This document shows positions 8,779-17,692 of a stretch of 64,000 nt of DNA, piece by piece. The notes beneath the pieces are model-generated. The model was given only the letters and a program-made list of their open reading frames with translations, had not been told where the DNA came from and made no database searches. A program made the translations under genes and the position numbers. Within the stretch, counting starts at the first letter, position 1, and every line of letters starts with the position of its first letter. The DNA comes from Adlercreutzia wanghongyangiae (GTDB lineage: Bacteria > Actinomycetota > Coriobacteriia > Coriobacteriales > Eggerthellaceae): assembly GCF_035989245.1 (NCBI RefSeq), contig NZ_JAYMFF010000007.1, forward strand, positions 62,001 through 126,000, written 5' to 3'.

Positions 8779-10485
8779 ATGTACAGCGCAAAACGAACGA
8801 GCCTGCTGGGAGCATGCGGTCTCTCACTGCTCCTCGCATTCGGCGGCATCCCGGCAGCGGCTCTCGCCTCCCCTCAATTCGCGTGGGCGGAAGAGGGCGT
8901 CCAGACTACCGACACGGCCACTGGCGACGCAGATGCGGGCGACACCACCACGCCGGACGCCCCCGATCCCGCTCCGACACCCGAGCCAACGCCGACCCCC
9001 GATCCCAAACCCGAGCCTACACCTAAGCCCGAGCCCGCCGAGCCGGCAAAGCCCGTTATCACCCTTAAAGCGGGATGGAACAAACTGGATGACGGCACCT
9101 GGCGCTATGGAAACACCGACGGAAGCGCCCGCACCGGGTGGCTCAAGCTAAAGGGAACCTGGTACTGGCTCGACCCGCAAAACGATGGCACAATGGCCAC
9201 CGGCTTTTTCCGCGATGACTCGGGTGCTCTCTACTACGCCACCAGCTCCGGAGCCATGCAGGCGAACGGATGGAAGAAAATAGGTGGAGCATGGCGCAAT
9301 TTCACCGCAAGCGGCATCGTGCGCACCGGCTGGTTCAAGGAAAAAGGAACCTGGTACTGGCTTGAGCCTTCCGACAACGGGAAGATGGCCACCGGCTGGG
9401 TGGAACTGGACGGAACCTGGTACTACCTGAAGGGGTCGGGTGCCATGGCCACCGGCTGGCAGAAGTCGGGCGGCAAGTGGTACTACCTGAACGGCAACGG
9501 CTCCATGGCCAAGGGCTGGAAGAAGGTCGGCGGCAGCTGGTACTACCTGCGCGAATCGGGCGCCATGGCCACCGGCTGGCTGCAGCTGGGCGACAAGTGG
9601 TACTACCTGAAGGGGTCGGGTGCCATGGCCACCGGCTGGCAGAAGTCGGGCGGCAAGTGGTACTACCTGAACGGCAACGGCTCCATGGCCAAGGGCTGGA
9701 AGAAGGTCGGCGGCAGCTGGTACTACCTGCGCGAATCGGGCGCCATGGCCACCGGCTGGCTGCAGCTGGGCGACAAGTGGTACTACCTGAAGGGGTCGGG
9801 TGCCATGGCCACCGGCTGGCAGAAGTCGGGCGGCAAGTGGTACTACCTGAACGGCAACGGCTCCATGGCCAAGGGCTGGAAGAAGGTCGGCGGCAGCTGG
9901 TACTACCTGCGCGAATCGGGCGCCATGGCCACCGGCTGGCTGCAGCTGGGCGACAAGTGGTACTACCTGAAGGGGTCGGGTGCCATGGTAACCGGCACCT
10001 ACTCCATCGGCAACAAAACCCACTACTTCAACGGCAGCGGCGTATGGACGGGCTCCGATAACACCGACGAGCTTTTCACCAAATGGGCGCAGCCGGAGAC
10101 CAGCGCCACCAACTGGCTCATTCTCGTGGACACCAAGCGATGCAAAGTGGGCGTGTTCTACGGCTCGCAATGGAACTGGAAGCTGCAGCACCTCTGGGAT
10201 TGTGCTCCGGGCAAGGCTTCCACTCCCACGGTAAAAGGCCGCTTCACCGTGGGCTCACGTGGATACTACTTCGATAACAACGGCATTCGCTGCTTCTACT
10301 ACACTCAGTTCAAGGGGAACTACCTGTTCCACTCGGTTCTTTACCGCCAGCTGCCCACCCCCTCCTCAATCGCCGACGGCCGCGTGGGCATGCCCCTCTC
10401 CCACGGATGTGTTCGCCTGGAACTTGGCAACGCCAAGTGGATCTACGACAACATCCCATCTAACACGAAAGTATATGTGTGGTAA
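8779..10485 (+). CDS. Choline-binding repeat protein with C-terminal L,D-transpeptidase
   Basis: This is a 568-residue secreted protein. A signal peptide (about 1-40) is followed by a Pro-rich linker (PTPEPTPTPDPKPEPTPK), about fourteen 20-residue repeats, and a C-terminal YkuD/L,D-transpeptidase domain with the catalytic motif SHGCVRL (Cys544). L,D-transpeptidases form 3-3 peptidoglycan cross-links or attach proteins to the wall. Having the catalytic domain at the end of a choline-binding array differs from the more familiar LysM fusions. ATG 8779 is preceded by AAGGAG at 4 bp spacing, and an upstream GTG at 8758 has no site. The array contains a perfect 180-bp tandem repeat. A strong terminator follows. 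Confidence 0.93.
   Translation: MYSAKRTSLLGACGLSLLLAFGGIPAAALASPQFAWAEEGVQTTDTATGDADAGDTTTPDAPDPAPTPEPTPTPDPKPEPTPKPEPAEPAKPVITLKAGWNKLDDGTWRYGNTDGSARTGWLKLKGTWYWLDPQNDGTMATGFFRDDSGALYYATSSGAMQANGWKKIGGAWRNFTASGIVRTGWFKEKGTWYWLEPSDNGKMATGWVELDGTWYYLKGSGAMATGWQKSGGKWYYLNGNGSMAKGWKKVGGSWYYLRESGAMATGWLQLGDKWYYLKGSGAMATGWQKSGGKWYYLNGNGSMAKGWKKVGGSWYYLRESGAMATGWLQLGDKWYYLKGSGAMATGWQKSGGKWYYLNGNGSMAKGWKKVGGSWYYLRESGAMATGWLQLGDKWYYLKGSGAMVTGTYSIGNKTHYFNGSGVWTGSDNTDELFTKWAQPETSATNWLILVDTKRCKVGVFYGSQWNWKLQHLWDCAPGKASTPTVKGRFTVGSRGYYFDNNGIRCFYYTQFKGNYLFHSVLYRQLPTPSSIADGRVGMPLSHGCVRLELGNAKWIYDNIPSNTKVYVW
9421..9988 (+). repeat. Perfect 180-bp tandem repeat in the L,D-transpeptidase gene
   Basis: Three copies (9421-9600, 9601-9780, 9781-9960) read identically, plus 28 bp of a fourth. 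Each copy encodes three different 20-residue repeat modules. Nucleotide identity, including third positions, points to recent duplication or ongoing homogenisation. Confidence 0.97.
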
Positions 10486-10504
10486 GAGCCGCCCAAGCCA
10501 ACTG

Positions 10505-10541
10505 AAAAAGACCCGCGCAAATCATTCGCGCGGGTCTTTTT
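10505..10541. terminator. Bidirectional terminator overlapping the licD1 stop codon
   Basis: A 14-bp stem starts with AAAAA and ends with TTTTT (10505-10518 with 10528-10541, 9-base loop). It serves the plus-strand L,D-transpeptidase gene and, because it includes the TAA at 10540-10542, the minus-strand licD gene too. Confidence 0.9.
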
Positions 10542-11349
10542 AGTCGAGAGATGCATCGTCTTTGAGATAAATCTTCATAGGATGCGGAATGCGTTTATCC
10601 TCTGGAGGGAGCTCCCGCCAATCCCCATAGCATGAAGTTAAAACAGCATCGTAATTCGAGGGAACGCAATAGTCCCGCAGCTCGAAAGGCAACATAGCTG
10701 GCTCGAACCACTCTTTAGGCAGGGCCTTCTTCCGCTCCGTAACCCCCAATATCTCCGCATAGCATGACGAGTCGGCATCCCGCCACCTCAAAACCGCCTC
10801 ATCCATTTTCTGGGCATAGTGCACGGAGCCTTTGCGACGATATAGGGGGACGAGGACCCTCTTCGCTATGCGACTCACCGCCGAAGCTCCCTTTTGCGCA
10901 TCGGAAACTGCAAGCATACGCGCGGCGTTCCAATAGGCAACGCGCCTGAACAGACCGCTCGCATGCCGGGGCATATCATCAAGGGGAAACACGTCGATCC
11001 AGGCCCCCAGCTCCTCCCCGCCTTCACAGTAATTCTCATCGACAAGCGTACGGGTATCGATAATCCTACCAAAGGGAAACCGCGACCGCCCGTCACGACA
11101 ATGCACGAATTGAGACGTAGGACGCAGCCGCCATGCGTCGAACTCGGCACGCAGCCGTTCAAAATCTTCCCGCGGCATCATGACATCCACGTCATCATCC
11201 CAAGGGACAAACCCCTCATGGCGCGCTGCCCCTATCAGGGTGCCGTAGGCCAGATAGTACCGCAGTCCCCGTTGATCGCAAATATCTGCAAATTCCTCAA
11301 GGAGCTTGATTTCCACCTCTTGTGCCTCGCGGCGACTCAGTTCCCTCAT
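10540..11349 (-). CDS. LicD-family phosphotransferase
   Basis: This 269-residue cytoplasmic enzyme has the LicD hallmarks YLAYGTLIGAARH and GFVPWDDDVDVMM, the latter carrying the acidic metal-binding cluster. LicD proteins transfer phosphocholine, or other phosphodiester groups, from CDP-linked donors to sugars of teichoic acids or capsules before export. The ATG at 11349 follows an AGGAGC site and lies 8 bp after the tagD stop, so the two genes are cotranscribed. It is one of two LicD proteins in this probable operon. In pneumococcus two LicD enzymes put phosphocholine on two different GalNAc residues, and a similar division here is possible. Use of CDP-glycerol instead is an alternative, because tagD is the neighbour. 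Confidence 0.9.
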   Translation of the reverse strand: MRELSRREAQEVEIKLLEEFADICDQRGLRYYLAYGTLIGAARHEGFVPWDDDVDVMMPREDFERLRAEFDAWRLRPTSQFVHCRDGRSRFPFGRIIDTRTLVDENYCEGGEELGAWIDVFPLDDMPRHASGLFRRVAYWNAARMLAVSDAQKGASAVSRIAKRVLVPLYRRKGSVHYAQKMDEAVLRWRDADSSCYAEILGVTERKKALPKEWFEPAMLPFELRDYCVPSNYDAVLTSCYGDWRELPPEDKRIPHPMKIYLKDDASLD

Positions 11350-11357
11350 AAAAGCTC

Positions 11358-11783
11358 CTAGTGCCTAAACAAGTTTCCGGTATCGCCCGTCGTCAAGTTC
11401 AATTCTTCCTTTATTTGGGAAGTGGAGACGCCGGGCGTACGGTCAAGGTACACCACGTCACAACAATCTCGCAGGCACTCGAACCGCGGATCACCCTCCC
11501 AATCGCCCCCCATCACGACCACGTCAACCTCGTAACGAGACACATCATCCCGCTTTTGATCCCACGTGGACTCAGGAATGACCAAGTCTACATAGCGAAT
11601 AGCCTCGAGCATTTCCTTGCGTGTCTCGAAATTGTGGTAAGCACGCTTGCCCTTTTCCGCGTTAAACTCGTCGGAAGACACCGCGACAATGAGATAGTCC
11701 CCCAACTCCTTTGCGCGCTTCAATAACCGGATATGCCCGTAATGCAACAGGTCGTATGTGCCATAGGTGAGAATTCTCTTCAT
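11358..11783 (-). CDS. tagD: Glycerol-3-phosphate cytidylyltransferase
   Basis: This is a 141-residue cytoplasmic nucleotidyltransferase. It shows GTYDLLHYGHIRLLKRA, with the HYGH motif of the cytidylyltransferase fold, and RTPGVSTSQIKEEL near the C terminus, both typical of TagD. The reaction is CTP plus glycerol-3-phosphate to CDP-glycerol, the donor of glycerol phosphate in teichoic acids. The length matches TagD (about 130 residues). It lies between a flippase gene and a licD gene in the same orientation. This suggests that the polymer built here contains glycerol phosphate, although the rest of a TagA/B/F pathway is not in the window. Confidence 0.9.
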   Translation of the reverse strand: MKRILTYGTYDLLHYGHIRLLKRAKELGDYLIVAVSSDEFNAEKGKRAYHNFETRKEMLEAIRYVDLVIPESTWDQKRDDVSRYEVDVVVMGGDWEGDPRFECLRDCCDVVYLDRTPGVSTSQIKEELNLTTGDTGNLFRH

Positions 11784-11886
11784 AATGCCTAACTTTCAAC
11801 GAGCCTCTACCGCACTCTCAACAACGATTCGCTCCGTGCCACATTATAGCTTGTATCGCACCGACGCCCTTAAACAGACCGAAACC

Positions 11887-13287
11887 CTATGACCTTAGAA
11901 AACCAAGCACATGCTTCAACCGCCTTAAGTTGAGCAAGCCATACACACTGCAGACAGCCACCATGAGCGCCCAGGCCATCCAAAGGGGCAACACGATCGA
12001 GGCAATGACAAAACAGATGGTCACCGCGATTGCACCGCCTATGGAACCTCGCTCGCACACGCCAAACTCATTCTCAATGAATCGTTCGGTGTAAACACAA
12101 CGCCCGATCACCGCCGCGACAGCTCCGCCGAAGATGATCTCGATGGAATGGAAGCAGAATGTTCCGACAACCGAGAACAAAGCACTCACGCAAAGCGTGA
12201 CAACATTAATGGCAAGCAATTTACCTTCCTTGCGAAGCACCCACAAAAAAGTGTTTCCCACCACTCCCATCTTACTGTTGAACACACAAAGAGGCATGAG
12301 CAACGCGAAAAGCGCGAAACTCGCCTCATATTGGGGCAGCCACCAAGTAAGCACCGTTACCAGAGGCGCATAGAGGATGTACGTAAGGGGGAGCAGGACG
12401 TCGAGGCCGTTACGGGCAGCCACGTAAAAACCGACGGCCTCATCCCTGTCAGCCTGGCGCAACGCCGGAAACAGAACCATACTCGCCTGCGAAACCAAGG
12501 TCATGACAAACGAAGTAATGGAAACAGCTAGAGATACAATGCTGAACTCCTCAATGCCCCAATTGGCATCTACCATAAATCGCGCAACACCCAGAATGAG
12601 CGTTCCCGCTGTCGTCGACAGCAGGAGCTTGCTCCCCGCCTTCATGCTGGACCAGCAGAGCGACAAAGCCGTTTGCACATCAACAACACCGGCTTGCAGA
12701 AAATCGCGTCCTTTCCAGACGGAGAACCCCAACGAGGCAAAACGCGCAATCGTATAGAAGAAAATATAATGCCTGAAGTCGCTGTCCCCCACGGCAAGCA
12801 TAACAAGCAGAGGCGCAAGGAATGCCGTGCAGTTGATCATGGTCGAGACAGAATAGAGTTTCGACTCGTTCATGGCTTGGAAAAGATAGCCAAAGAAATT
12901 CGATGCGTTGTTCAACAGGAGGTACAGCGCCGTCATCAGCAGAACGAAGGAGCGATCTTCCCCGAAAGCCCCCGATAAGGCCACGGCAACAATAAGGGCC
13001 GCGAATACGCACTGGTAGCTGCACTCAACCCAAAACTGAGAGGCAAGCTGCTTCTTGCAGGTTTCGGACCTCCGCTTGCCGCCCTCCGTCAGATACACGC
13101 CGTCGTTAAGCCCCAGTGTGAAGAGGGCGAGATACGTAGTATAGAAGATAAAGAGCTGCCAATACCCAAATTCGTCGATGCCGAGCAGCTTTGGCACAAT
13201 CAGCGATGTGAGAAGGCCGACGAGCGTACTGAGCCCCTGTGCCCCCAAAGCCACAGAGAAATTCGAGAGTATGGAACGATAGTTCAT
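11887..13287 (-). CDS. Polysaccharide/teichoic acid flippase (Wzx/TacF-like, MATE-MOP fold)
   Basis: This is a 466-residue polytopic membrane protein with about 12-14 helices and an N-terminal amphipathic start typical of the MOP flippases that move undecaprenyl-linked repeat units across the membrane. It lies in one run of genes with two licD genes, tagD, a GT2 gene and a DUF2304 gene. In pneumococcus the flippase TacF occupies the same kind of position in the lic locus and exports choline-bearing teichoic acid units. An equivalent role is inferred from this context; the sequence alone shows only the superfamily. The start codon is 9 bp from the preceding stop. Confidence 0.85.
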   Translation of the reverse strand: MNYRSILSNFSVALGAQGLSTLVGLLTSLIVPKLLGIDEFGYWQLFIFYTTYLALFTLGLNDGVYLTEGGKRRSETCKKQLASQFWVECSYQCVFAALIVAVALSGAFGEDRSFVLLMTALYLLLNNASNFFGYLFQAMNESKLYSVSTMINCTAFLAPLLVMLAVGDSDFRHYIFFYTIARFASLGFSVWKGRDFLQAGVVDVQTALSLCWSSMKAGSKLLLSTTAGTLILGVARFMVDANWGIEEFSIVSLAVSITSFVMTLVSQASMVLFPALRQADRDEAVGFYVAARNGLDVLLPLTYILYAPLVTVLTWWLPQYEASFALFALLMPLCVFNSKMGVVGNTFLWVLRKEGKLLAINVVTLCVSALFSVVGTFCFHSIEIIFGGAVAAVIGRCVYTERFIENEFGVCERGSIGGAIAVTICFVIASIVLPLWMAWALMVAVCSVYGLLNLRRLKHVLGFLRS

Positions 13288-13296
13288 TAGGAAAAG

Positions 13297-13680
13297 CTAC
13301 TCTCGGCACCCATCATTCGCAGCGGTTGAGTCGAGCGCCGAATCGGCATCGCCTCTCTCCGCCTGCACTTGCGACAGAGCAATCGCCTGGGTCAGCTGGC
13401 TGAGTTTGTTCTGCAGTCGAGCCACCTTCACCGACATCGACAACTGATGGTACATCAGCACCGCCAAGATGCAGAGGAAGATGAAGTTGGCCGTGGAGAG
13501 GAAGCCGAGGGTATCCGAGAAGAAAAAGGCAACCCCCGGCACAAGGGCCATTACGACCATGCAGAAAGACAGCACGAACCAGAAAACAGCATCAGCTGTG
13601 CTCATCTGGTTTGATCGAATTTTGAGAACAACATACACGAGCGTGAAAATAGCGCCCAGAACAAGTGCCACCCAGTACAT
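13297..13680 (-). CDS. DUF2304 family small membrane protein
   Basis: This 127-residue protein has about three hydrophobic helices, followed by a charged helical tail (KVARLQNKLSQLTQAIALSQ) likely to form a coiled coil. This is the DUF2304 pattern, usually found next to DPM1-type GT2 genes in polysaccharide loci. The start is taken at ATG 13680 rather than further upstream because it overlaps the TAA of the GT2 gene (TAATG) and has a strong GGAGGG site. The tight coupling supports a partnership, perhaps a membrane anchor for the upstream glycosyltransferase. The biochemical role of the family is not established. Confidence 0.8.
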   Translation of the reverse strand: MYWVALVLGAIFTLVYVVLKIRSNQMSTADAVFWFVLSFCMVVMALVPGVAFFFSDTLGFLSTANFIFLCILAVLMYHQLSMSVKVARLQNKLSQLTQAIALSQVQAERGDADSALDSTAANDGCRE

Positions 13681-14393
13681 TAGCCCTCCCTCCTGAACCA
13701 TTGCACGAACAAAATGGATATGCATGCACGCAACATATAGGAGATCGATTTGGTAAAACTCAAATAGCTCTCTCCCGCAACACGGTCTCGCATCTCCACC
13801 TGCATCTCCCGCACGTCCGCCCCATTGCGAATGGCAAGCGCAATAGTATCGGGCTCGGGCGTGTAGTCGAATTTATGGGCAAACTGCCGAATCATTTCTC
13901 GGTCGAACAGACGCATCCCAGAGGTAGGATCTTGAATCTTTCGGCCCGTAGTCAAGCGTATCATGCAAGTGATCAAAGCCGATCCCACCATACGTGCGGA
14001 AACGGGCTTCTTCTGAGCGCAGAATCGTGAGCCTATGATAATGTCGGCTCCCGTGCGCTGAGCCTCCTCCACCATGGGCCAAACGTAAGCAGCAGAATGC
14101 TGGCCATCGGCATCGAATTGTATGGCGTAGTCATAGCCGCGCGCAAAGGCGTATTTCATTCCCGTCTGAAAACCCCCGGCAAGACCGAGATTCACCGGCA
14201 GTGACACATGACTGAACCCACGCTCGGCACATATACGTGCCGTCGCATCGGTTGATCCATCGTCGATCACGAGATAATCAACTCCGGGAGCATTGCGCCT
14301 CAGATCCTCAACGGTGGCTACGATGTTCTCTTCCTCGTTGTAGGCAGGAATAATCGCGAGAACGCGAGCCTTTGACTCCTCGGGCATCTTCAT
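13680..14393 (-). CDS. GT2 glycosyltransferase, dolichyl-phosphate-mannose-synthase-like
   Basis: This is a 237-residue GT-A fold enzyme with AIIPAYNEEENI at the nucleotide-binding end, VIDDGSTD, and QFDADGQH (the metal-binding DxD region). This arrangement is typical of enzymes that load a sugar onto a polyprenyl phosphate or a lipid-linked unit. It overlaps the licD2 gene by 4 bp (ATGA) and the DUF2304 gene by 1 bp, so all three are translationally coupled. It probably prepares or extends the unit decorated by the LicD proteins. The sugar is not predictable. Confidence 0.88.
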   Translation of the reverse strand: MKMPEESKARVLAIIPAYNEEENIVATVEDLRRNAPGVDYLVIDDGSTDATARICAERGFSHVSLPVNLGLAGGFQTGMKYAFARGYDYAIQFDADGQHSAAYVWPMVEEAQRTGADIIIGSRFCAQKKPVSARMVGSALITCMIRLTTGRKIQDPTSGMRLFDREMIRQFAHKFDYTPEPDTIALAIRNGADVREMQVEMRDRVAGESYLSFTKSISYMLRACISILFVQWFRREG

Positions 14394-15232
14394 CGCTCCT
14401 CCTGCGCAACTCGATTATCGGAAAACTCGTGAATGTGGTGCATACCGCCAACACGTTTCTCTTCAGGGGGAAGGGTCATATAGTCTCCGTACAAATGAGT
14501 GAGGAACACATCCGTGTCGCGGGGCACCTTGCACGAACGGCCCTCGAAATCCGCCTCAACGCATTCGAACAGCACCTCCCGGGGGATGAGCTCCTTGCCC
14601 GAAGCGTAGGCGGTACCGTAATTATAAAAGTTGCCCACCGACTGATCGCGATATTGAGTCATAGCTTTCTTCAGCGCGCCGATCAGGCGCTTTCGGGGAA
14701 CAAACGCACTCACCGCCTTGGCCCCATAATAGGCAAGGGGGAAAAGCGCCCCCCTGCCCTCAGGCATGCGATATCCGCATTTCACAATATACAGATTGCG
14801 CAAGAAAGCTACCTTCCGATAGAGAGCCTTCCTTTGGCCGGGATCATCTGGCATCTCGTCAAAGGGAAAGATATCCACCCACACTCCTTGGGACATAGGC
14901 AAGTGATACGAGTAGTTTTCCGATAGCACGGTATTCTTGGCCCGTATCTTGCCAAAGACAAAACCACACTGAGGCTCGGTATCCATTGTTTGGTACACGT
15001 AACGCTCGTCAAGCTCGTCCTGCGCGATGCGCTCAAAACGCTCGTACTCCGATCGGGGCATGCCGATATCGATGTCGTCGTCCCAGGGAATGAACCCCCG
15101 ATGGCGAACGGCCCCCAAGCACGTTCCCGCCGTAAGGAAGTAAACGAGATCGTGCTTGTCCGCCAAACGAAGAAACTCGTCGAGTATCTCCAATTCGATT
15201 GCCTTAACTTTGGCAAGGTCGTGTTGGTCCAT
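14390..15232 (-). CDS. LicD-family phosphotransferase (second copy)
   Basis: This 280-residue cytoplasmic enzyme has YFLTAGTCLGAVRH and GFIPWDDDIDIGM, the conserved LicD sequence and acidic motif. It resembles the LicD at 10540-11349 in plan but is clearly divergent, so the two may have different acceptors or donors. The ATG at 15232 is preceded by AAAGGACG. It starts 40 bp after the stop of the Pce-like esterase gene, with no hairpin in between, so the enzyme that may add phosphocholine and the one that may remove it could share a message. It overlaps the GT2 gene by 4 bp. Confidence 0.9.
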   Translation of the reverse strand: MDQHDLAKVKAIELEILDEFLRLADKHDLVYFLTAGTCLGAVRHRGFIPWDDDIDIGMPRSEYERFERIAQDELDERYVYQTMDTEPQCGFVFGKIRAKNTVLSENYSYHLPMSQGVWVDIFPFDEMPDDPGQRKALYRKVAFLRNLYIVKCGYRMPEGRGALFPLAYYGAKAVSAFVPRKRLIGALKKAMTQYRDQSVGNFYNYGTAYASGKELIPREVLFECVEADFEGRSCKVPRDTDVFLTHLYGDYMTLPPEEKRVGGMHHIHEFSDNRVAQEER

Positions 15233-15272
15233 GCCCGTCCTTTTCTGCTCCCACCACTAGTATAGGAACAGT

Positions 15273-17570
15273 CTACCGCATTGCCCCCGAAGAACTGAAG
15301 TGATAGGTAACTCCATCGATAACATGCGTACCGGTGGCCATGGCGCCGGAGTCGCGCAGGTAGTACCACGTGCCCTTGTCCTTCAGCCAGCCGACCGTCA
15401 TGGCGCCGGACCCCTTCAGGTGGTACCAGGTGCCCCCGATCTTCTGCCAGCCCGTCTGCATGGCGCCGGAGCTCTTCATGTGGTACCAGGTGCCCTTCAC
15501 CTTCTCCCAGCCCGTGGCCATGGCACCGGAGTCGCGCAGGTAGTACCACGTGCCCTTGTCCTTCAGCCAGCCGACCGTCATGGCGCCGGACCCCTTCAGG
15601 TGGTACCAGGTGCCCCCGATCTTCTGCCAGCCCGTCTGCATGGCGCCGGAGCTCTTCATGTGGTACCAGGTGCCCTTCACCTTCTCCCAGCCCGTGGCCA
15701 TGGCACCGGAGTCGCGCAGGTAGTACCACGTGCCCTTGTCCTTCAGCCAGCCGACCGTCATGGCGCCGGACCCCTTCAGGTGGTACCAGGTGCCCCCGAT
15801 CTTCTGCCAGCCCGTCTGCATGGCGCCGGAGCTCTTCATGTGGTACCAGGTGCCCTTCACCTTCTCCCAGCCCGTGGCCATGGCGCCGGAGTCGCGCAGG
15901 TAGTACCACGTGCCCTTGTCCTTCAGCCAGCCCGTTTTAAATGCCCCGGAGGGGGTAGCGTAATACCACGTGCCGTTCATCTTCAGCCAGCCGTTACCAG
16001 AGACCATGGCGCCACTTGCATCCAGGTAATACAGGCTTCCGCCCACTTTCTGCCAGCCGGTCTTCATGTCGCCGTTTGCTGGGTCGAGGTAGTACCACTT
16101 CGACCCGACTTTTTTCCAGCCGGTGGCCATGGCGCCGTCGGACTCGAGGTAATACCATTTCCCGTTCACCTTCTGCCATCCGTACAGCAAGGCACCGTCG
16201 GCATTGAACAGGTACCATTTCGAGCCGATTTTCTCCCAACCCGTGGCCACACATCCCTTTGCATTCACATATGTGCGCATGCCATTGAGGGTCGCCCAGC
16301 GACTCGTCAGCGCCGTGGTCGATCCAGCATCCACACCCGGCTCGCCGAAGAAGTACTGGCGACCGTCGGTGCCCTCATGCCATCCGGTATCCTCGTAAGG
16401 AAGACCGTTGTAATAGAGGCAGGCGTAGGGGGAAGCATTGCGCACCTGGGTGATCATCATCTGGTCGCCATCGTTGTTCGTACGCACGCCATTTGCTGCA
16501 AGATCAGCCACAAACGCGCTATGGCCCCATGAGCGCATACTGGCAGCATTGAAGTGCTTCGCGCCCTTCTCGTTCAGCACCTGCACCGTCTCCCAGGGCA
16601 TGAGCGCGTAACGACCCGTCTGCACCACCACGCTTCGATCGTCACCTTGGGCGTTCTTCAGGATCGTGCGCAAGTAATCGGGAGTGTTCGAGCCCGTGCG
16701 CCCATGATGCGCCATTTTCAGAAAATCAACCTGACCCAGGGTGAGCTTGAGGCGATCCTCGTCCCCCACTCCCGCTGCATCGCCATCGGTATAATTGTTA
16801 ATGTCGCCAGCCAGAAAGGCGACACGCCCATTGGCGGCGGTTACCTTCACGCCATAAGAGAAGTAATTTGCATCCGGAACTTTGGTCAGCTGATAACCCT
16901 CGTCGTAGTTAACAATCTCGATTTCAGCGCTCCCAAGCGTAAATCGGGGCGATCCCACTCCCTCCGCGGCAGCATCATCGGAATCGGCGCAAGCTTCGTC
17001 AAGATGCTGGATAAAGCGGGCGCCGTAACCTTCATCGCCCCCAGCCCACTGGGCCGCCTCAACCAGCCGATCGTAAACGAACTGGTTATCCCACAGACGC
17101 GCCGAATCGGTGATGAAGCTGTCGTCGTATACCGGGGTATAGATGCTCACAGGATGAAACTCGTGGATAATCTGCAGAGCCGACCCGATGTGGTCGCTAT
17201 GCGGATGCGTTCCAATATAGAAATCCAGGTTATCGGAAGTAACGCCTATCGACTTCATATAGGCGATTACCTCGGTCTCTTTGCCGCCTCCCTGGATAAT
17301 GCCCGGACGCATCGGATAACGCGCATCCGACCCATCGGGAGAAAGCGCGTCTTCCGCAGAGTCAACAACGCCGAACCGACCATCGCACTCCACGACGATG
17401 GCATCAGTATCGTCGAAGGGCAGAACATGGATGCGCACCTCCCCATCCTGCAACGGAGGCAACTCCTCGGCGACCGCGCGGGCGGGCAGAAGCAGCAACG
17501 CCAGCAGAATCGCCGCCGCCACACTCGCAATCCAACTTCCACGAAACATTGCCAAACGCTCCAATGTCAT
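15273..17570 (-). CDS. Choline-binding metallo-beta-lactamase-fold protein, Pce-like phosphorylcholine esterase candidate
   Basis: This is a 765-residue secreted protein. A signal sequence (core ASVAAAILLALLLL) is followed by a metallo-beta-lactamase domain (about 45-400) with THPHSDHIG (His122, His124, Asp126, His127), then FLAGDINN and KMAHHGRTGSN, which supply further metal ligands. About fifteen 20-residue repeats follow. A secreted MBL domain plus choline-binding repeats is the architecture of pneumococcal Pce/CbpE, which removes phosphocholine from teichoic acid. The closest alternative is a nuclease-like ComEC-type MBL. ATG 17570 is chosen because AGGTGA lies about 6 bp upstream; GTG 17579 and ATG 17549 are possible. 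It lacks the WVG cap of the other repeat proteins and is followed directly by licD2. Confidence 0.85.
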   Translation of the reverse strand: MTLERLAMFRGSWIASVAAAILLALLLLPARAVAEELPPLQDGEVRIHVLPFDDTDAIVVECDGRFGVVDSAEDALSPDGSDARYPMRPGIIQGGGKETEVIAYMKSIGVTSDNLDFYIGTHPHSDHIGSALQIIHEFHPVSIYTPVYDDSFITDSARLWDNQFVYDRLVEAAQWAGGDEGYGARFIQHLDEACADSDDAAAEGVGSPRFTLGSAEIEIVNYDEGYQLTKVPDANYFSYGVKVTAANGRVAFLAGDINNYTDGDAAGVGDEDRLKLTLGQVDFLKMAHHGRTGSNTPDYLRTILKNAQGDDRSVVVQTGRYALMPWETVQVLNEKGAKHFNAASMRSWGHSAFVADLAANGVRTNNDGDQMMITQVRNASPYACLYYNGLPYEDTGWHEGTDGRQYFFGEPGVDAGSTTALTSRWATLNGMRTYVNAKGCVATGWEKIGSKWYLFNADGALLYGWQKVNGKWYYLESDGAMATGWKKVGSKWYYLDPANGDMKTGWQKVGGSLYYLDASGAMVSGNGWLKMNGTWYYATPSGAFKTGWLKDKGTWYYLRDSGAMATGWEKVKGTWYHMKSSGAMQTGWQKIGGTWYHLKGSGAMTVGWLKDKGTWYYLRDSGAMATGWEKVKGTWYHMKSSGAMQTGWQKIGGTWYHLKGSGAMTVGWLKDKGTWYYLRDSGAMATGWEKVKGTWYHMKSSGAMQTGWQKIGGTWYHLKGSGAMTVGWLKDKGTWYYLRDSGAMATGTHVIDGVTYHFSSSGAMR
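15361..15932 (-). repeat. 180-bp tandem repeat in the Pce-like gene
   Basis: Three 180-bp copies (15361-15540, 15541-15720, 15721-15900) differ at only one base (15885), with 32 bp of a fourth copy. Each unit encodes three 20-residue modules (GWLKDKGTWYYL, GWEKVKGTWYHM and GWQKIGGTWYHL types). Confidence 0.96.
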
Positions 17571-17692
17571 TCCTTTCACCTATCCGTTTACCGCAAAGAA
17601 CATTTTTGCATTACCCCAGTTTACAAAAGGAAAACGCTTAATACCCCACCACGACAAGCGCTCCATGCGAGTTACGAGAAGATCCCATAAAA

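Noticed and set aside
9421..9988. Regular 60-bp/180-bp periodicity as a possible CRISPR or DNA-level repeat array
   Set aside because: The repeats are translated in frame as 20-residue wall-binding modules, and there are no unique spacers.
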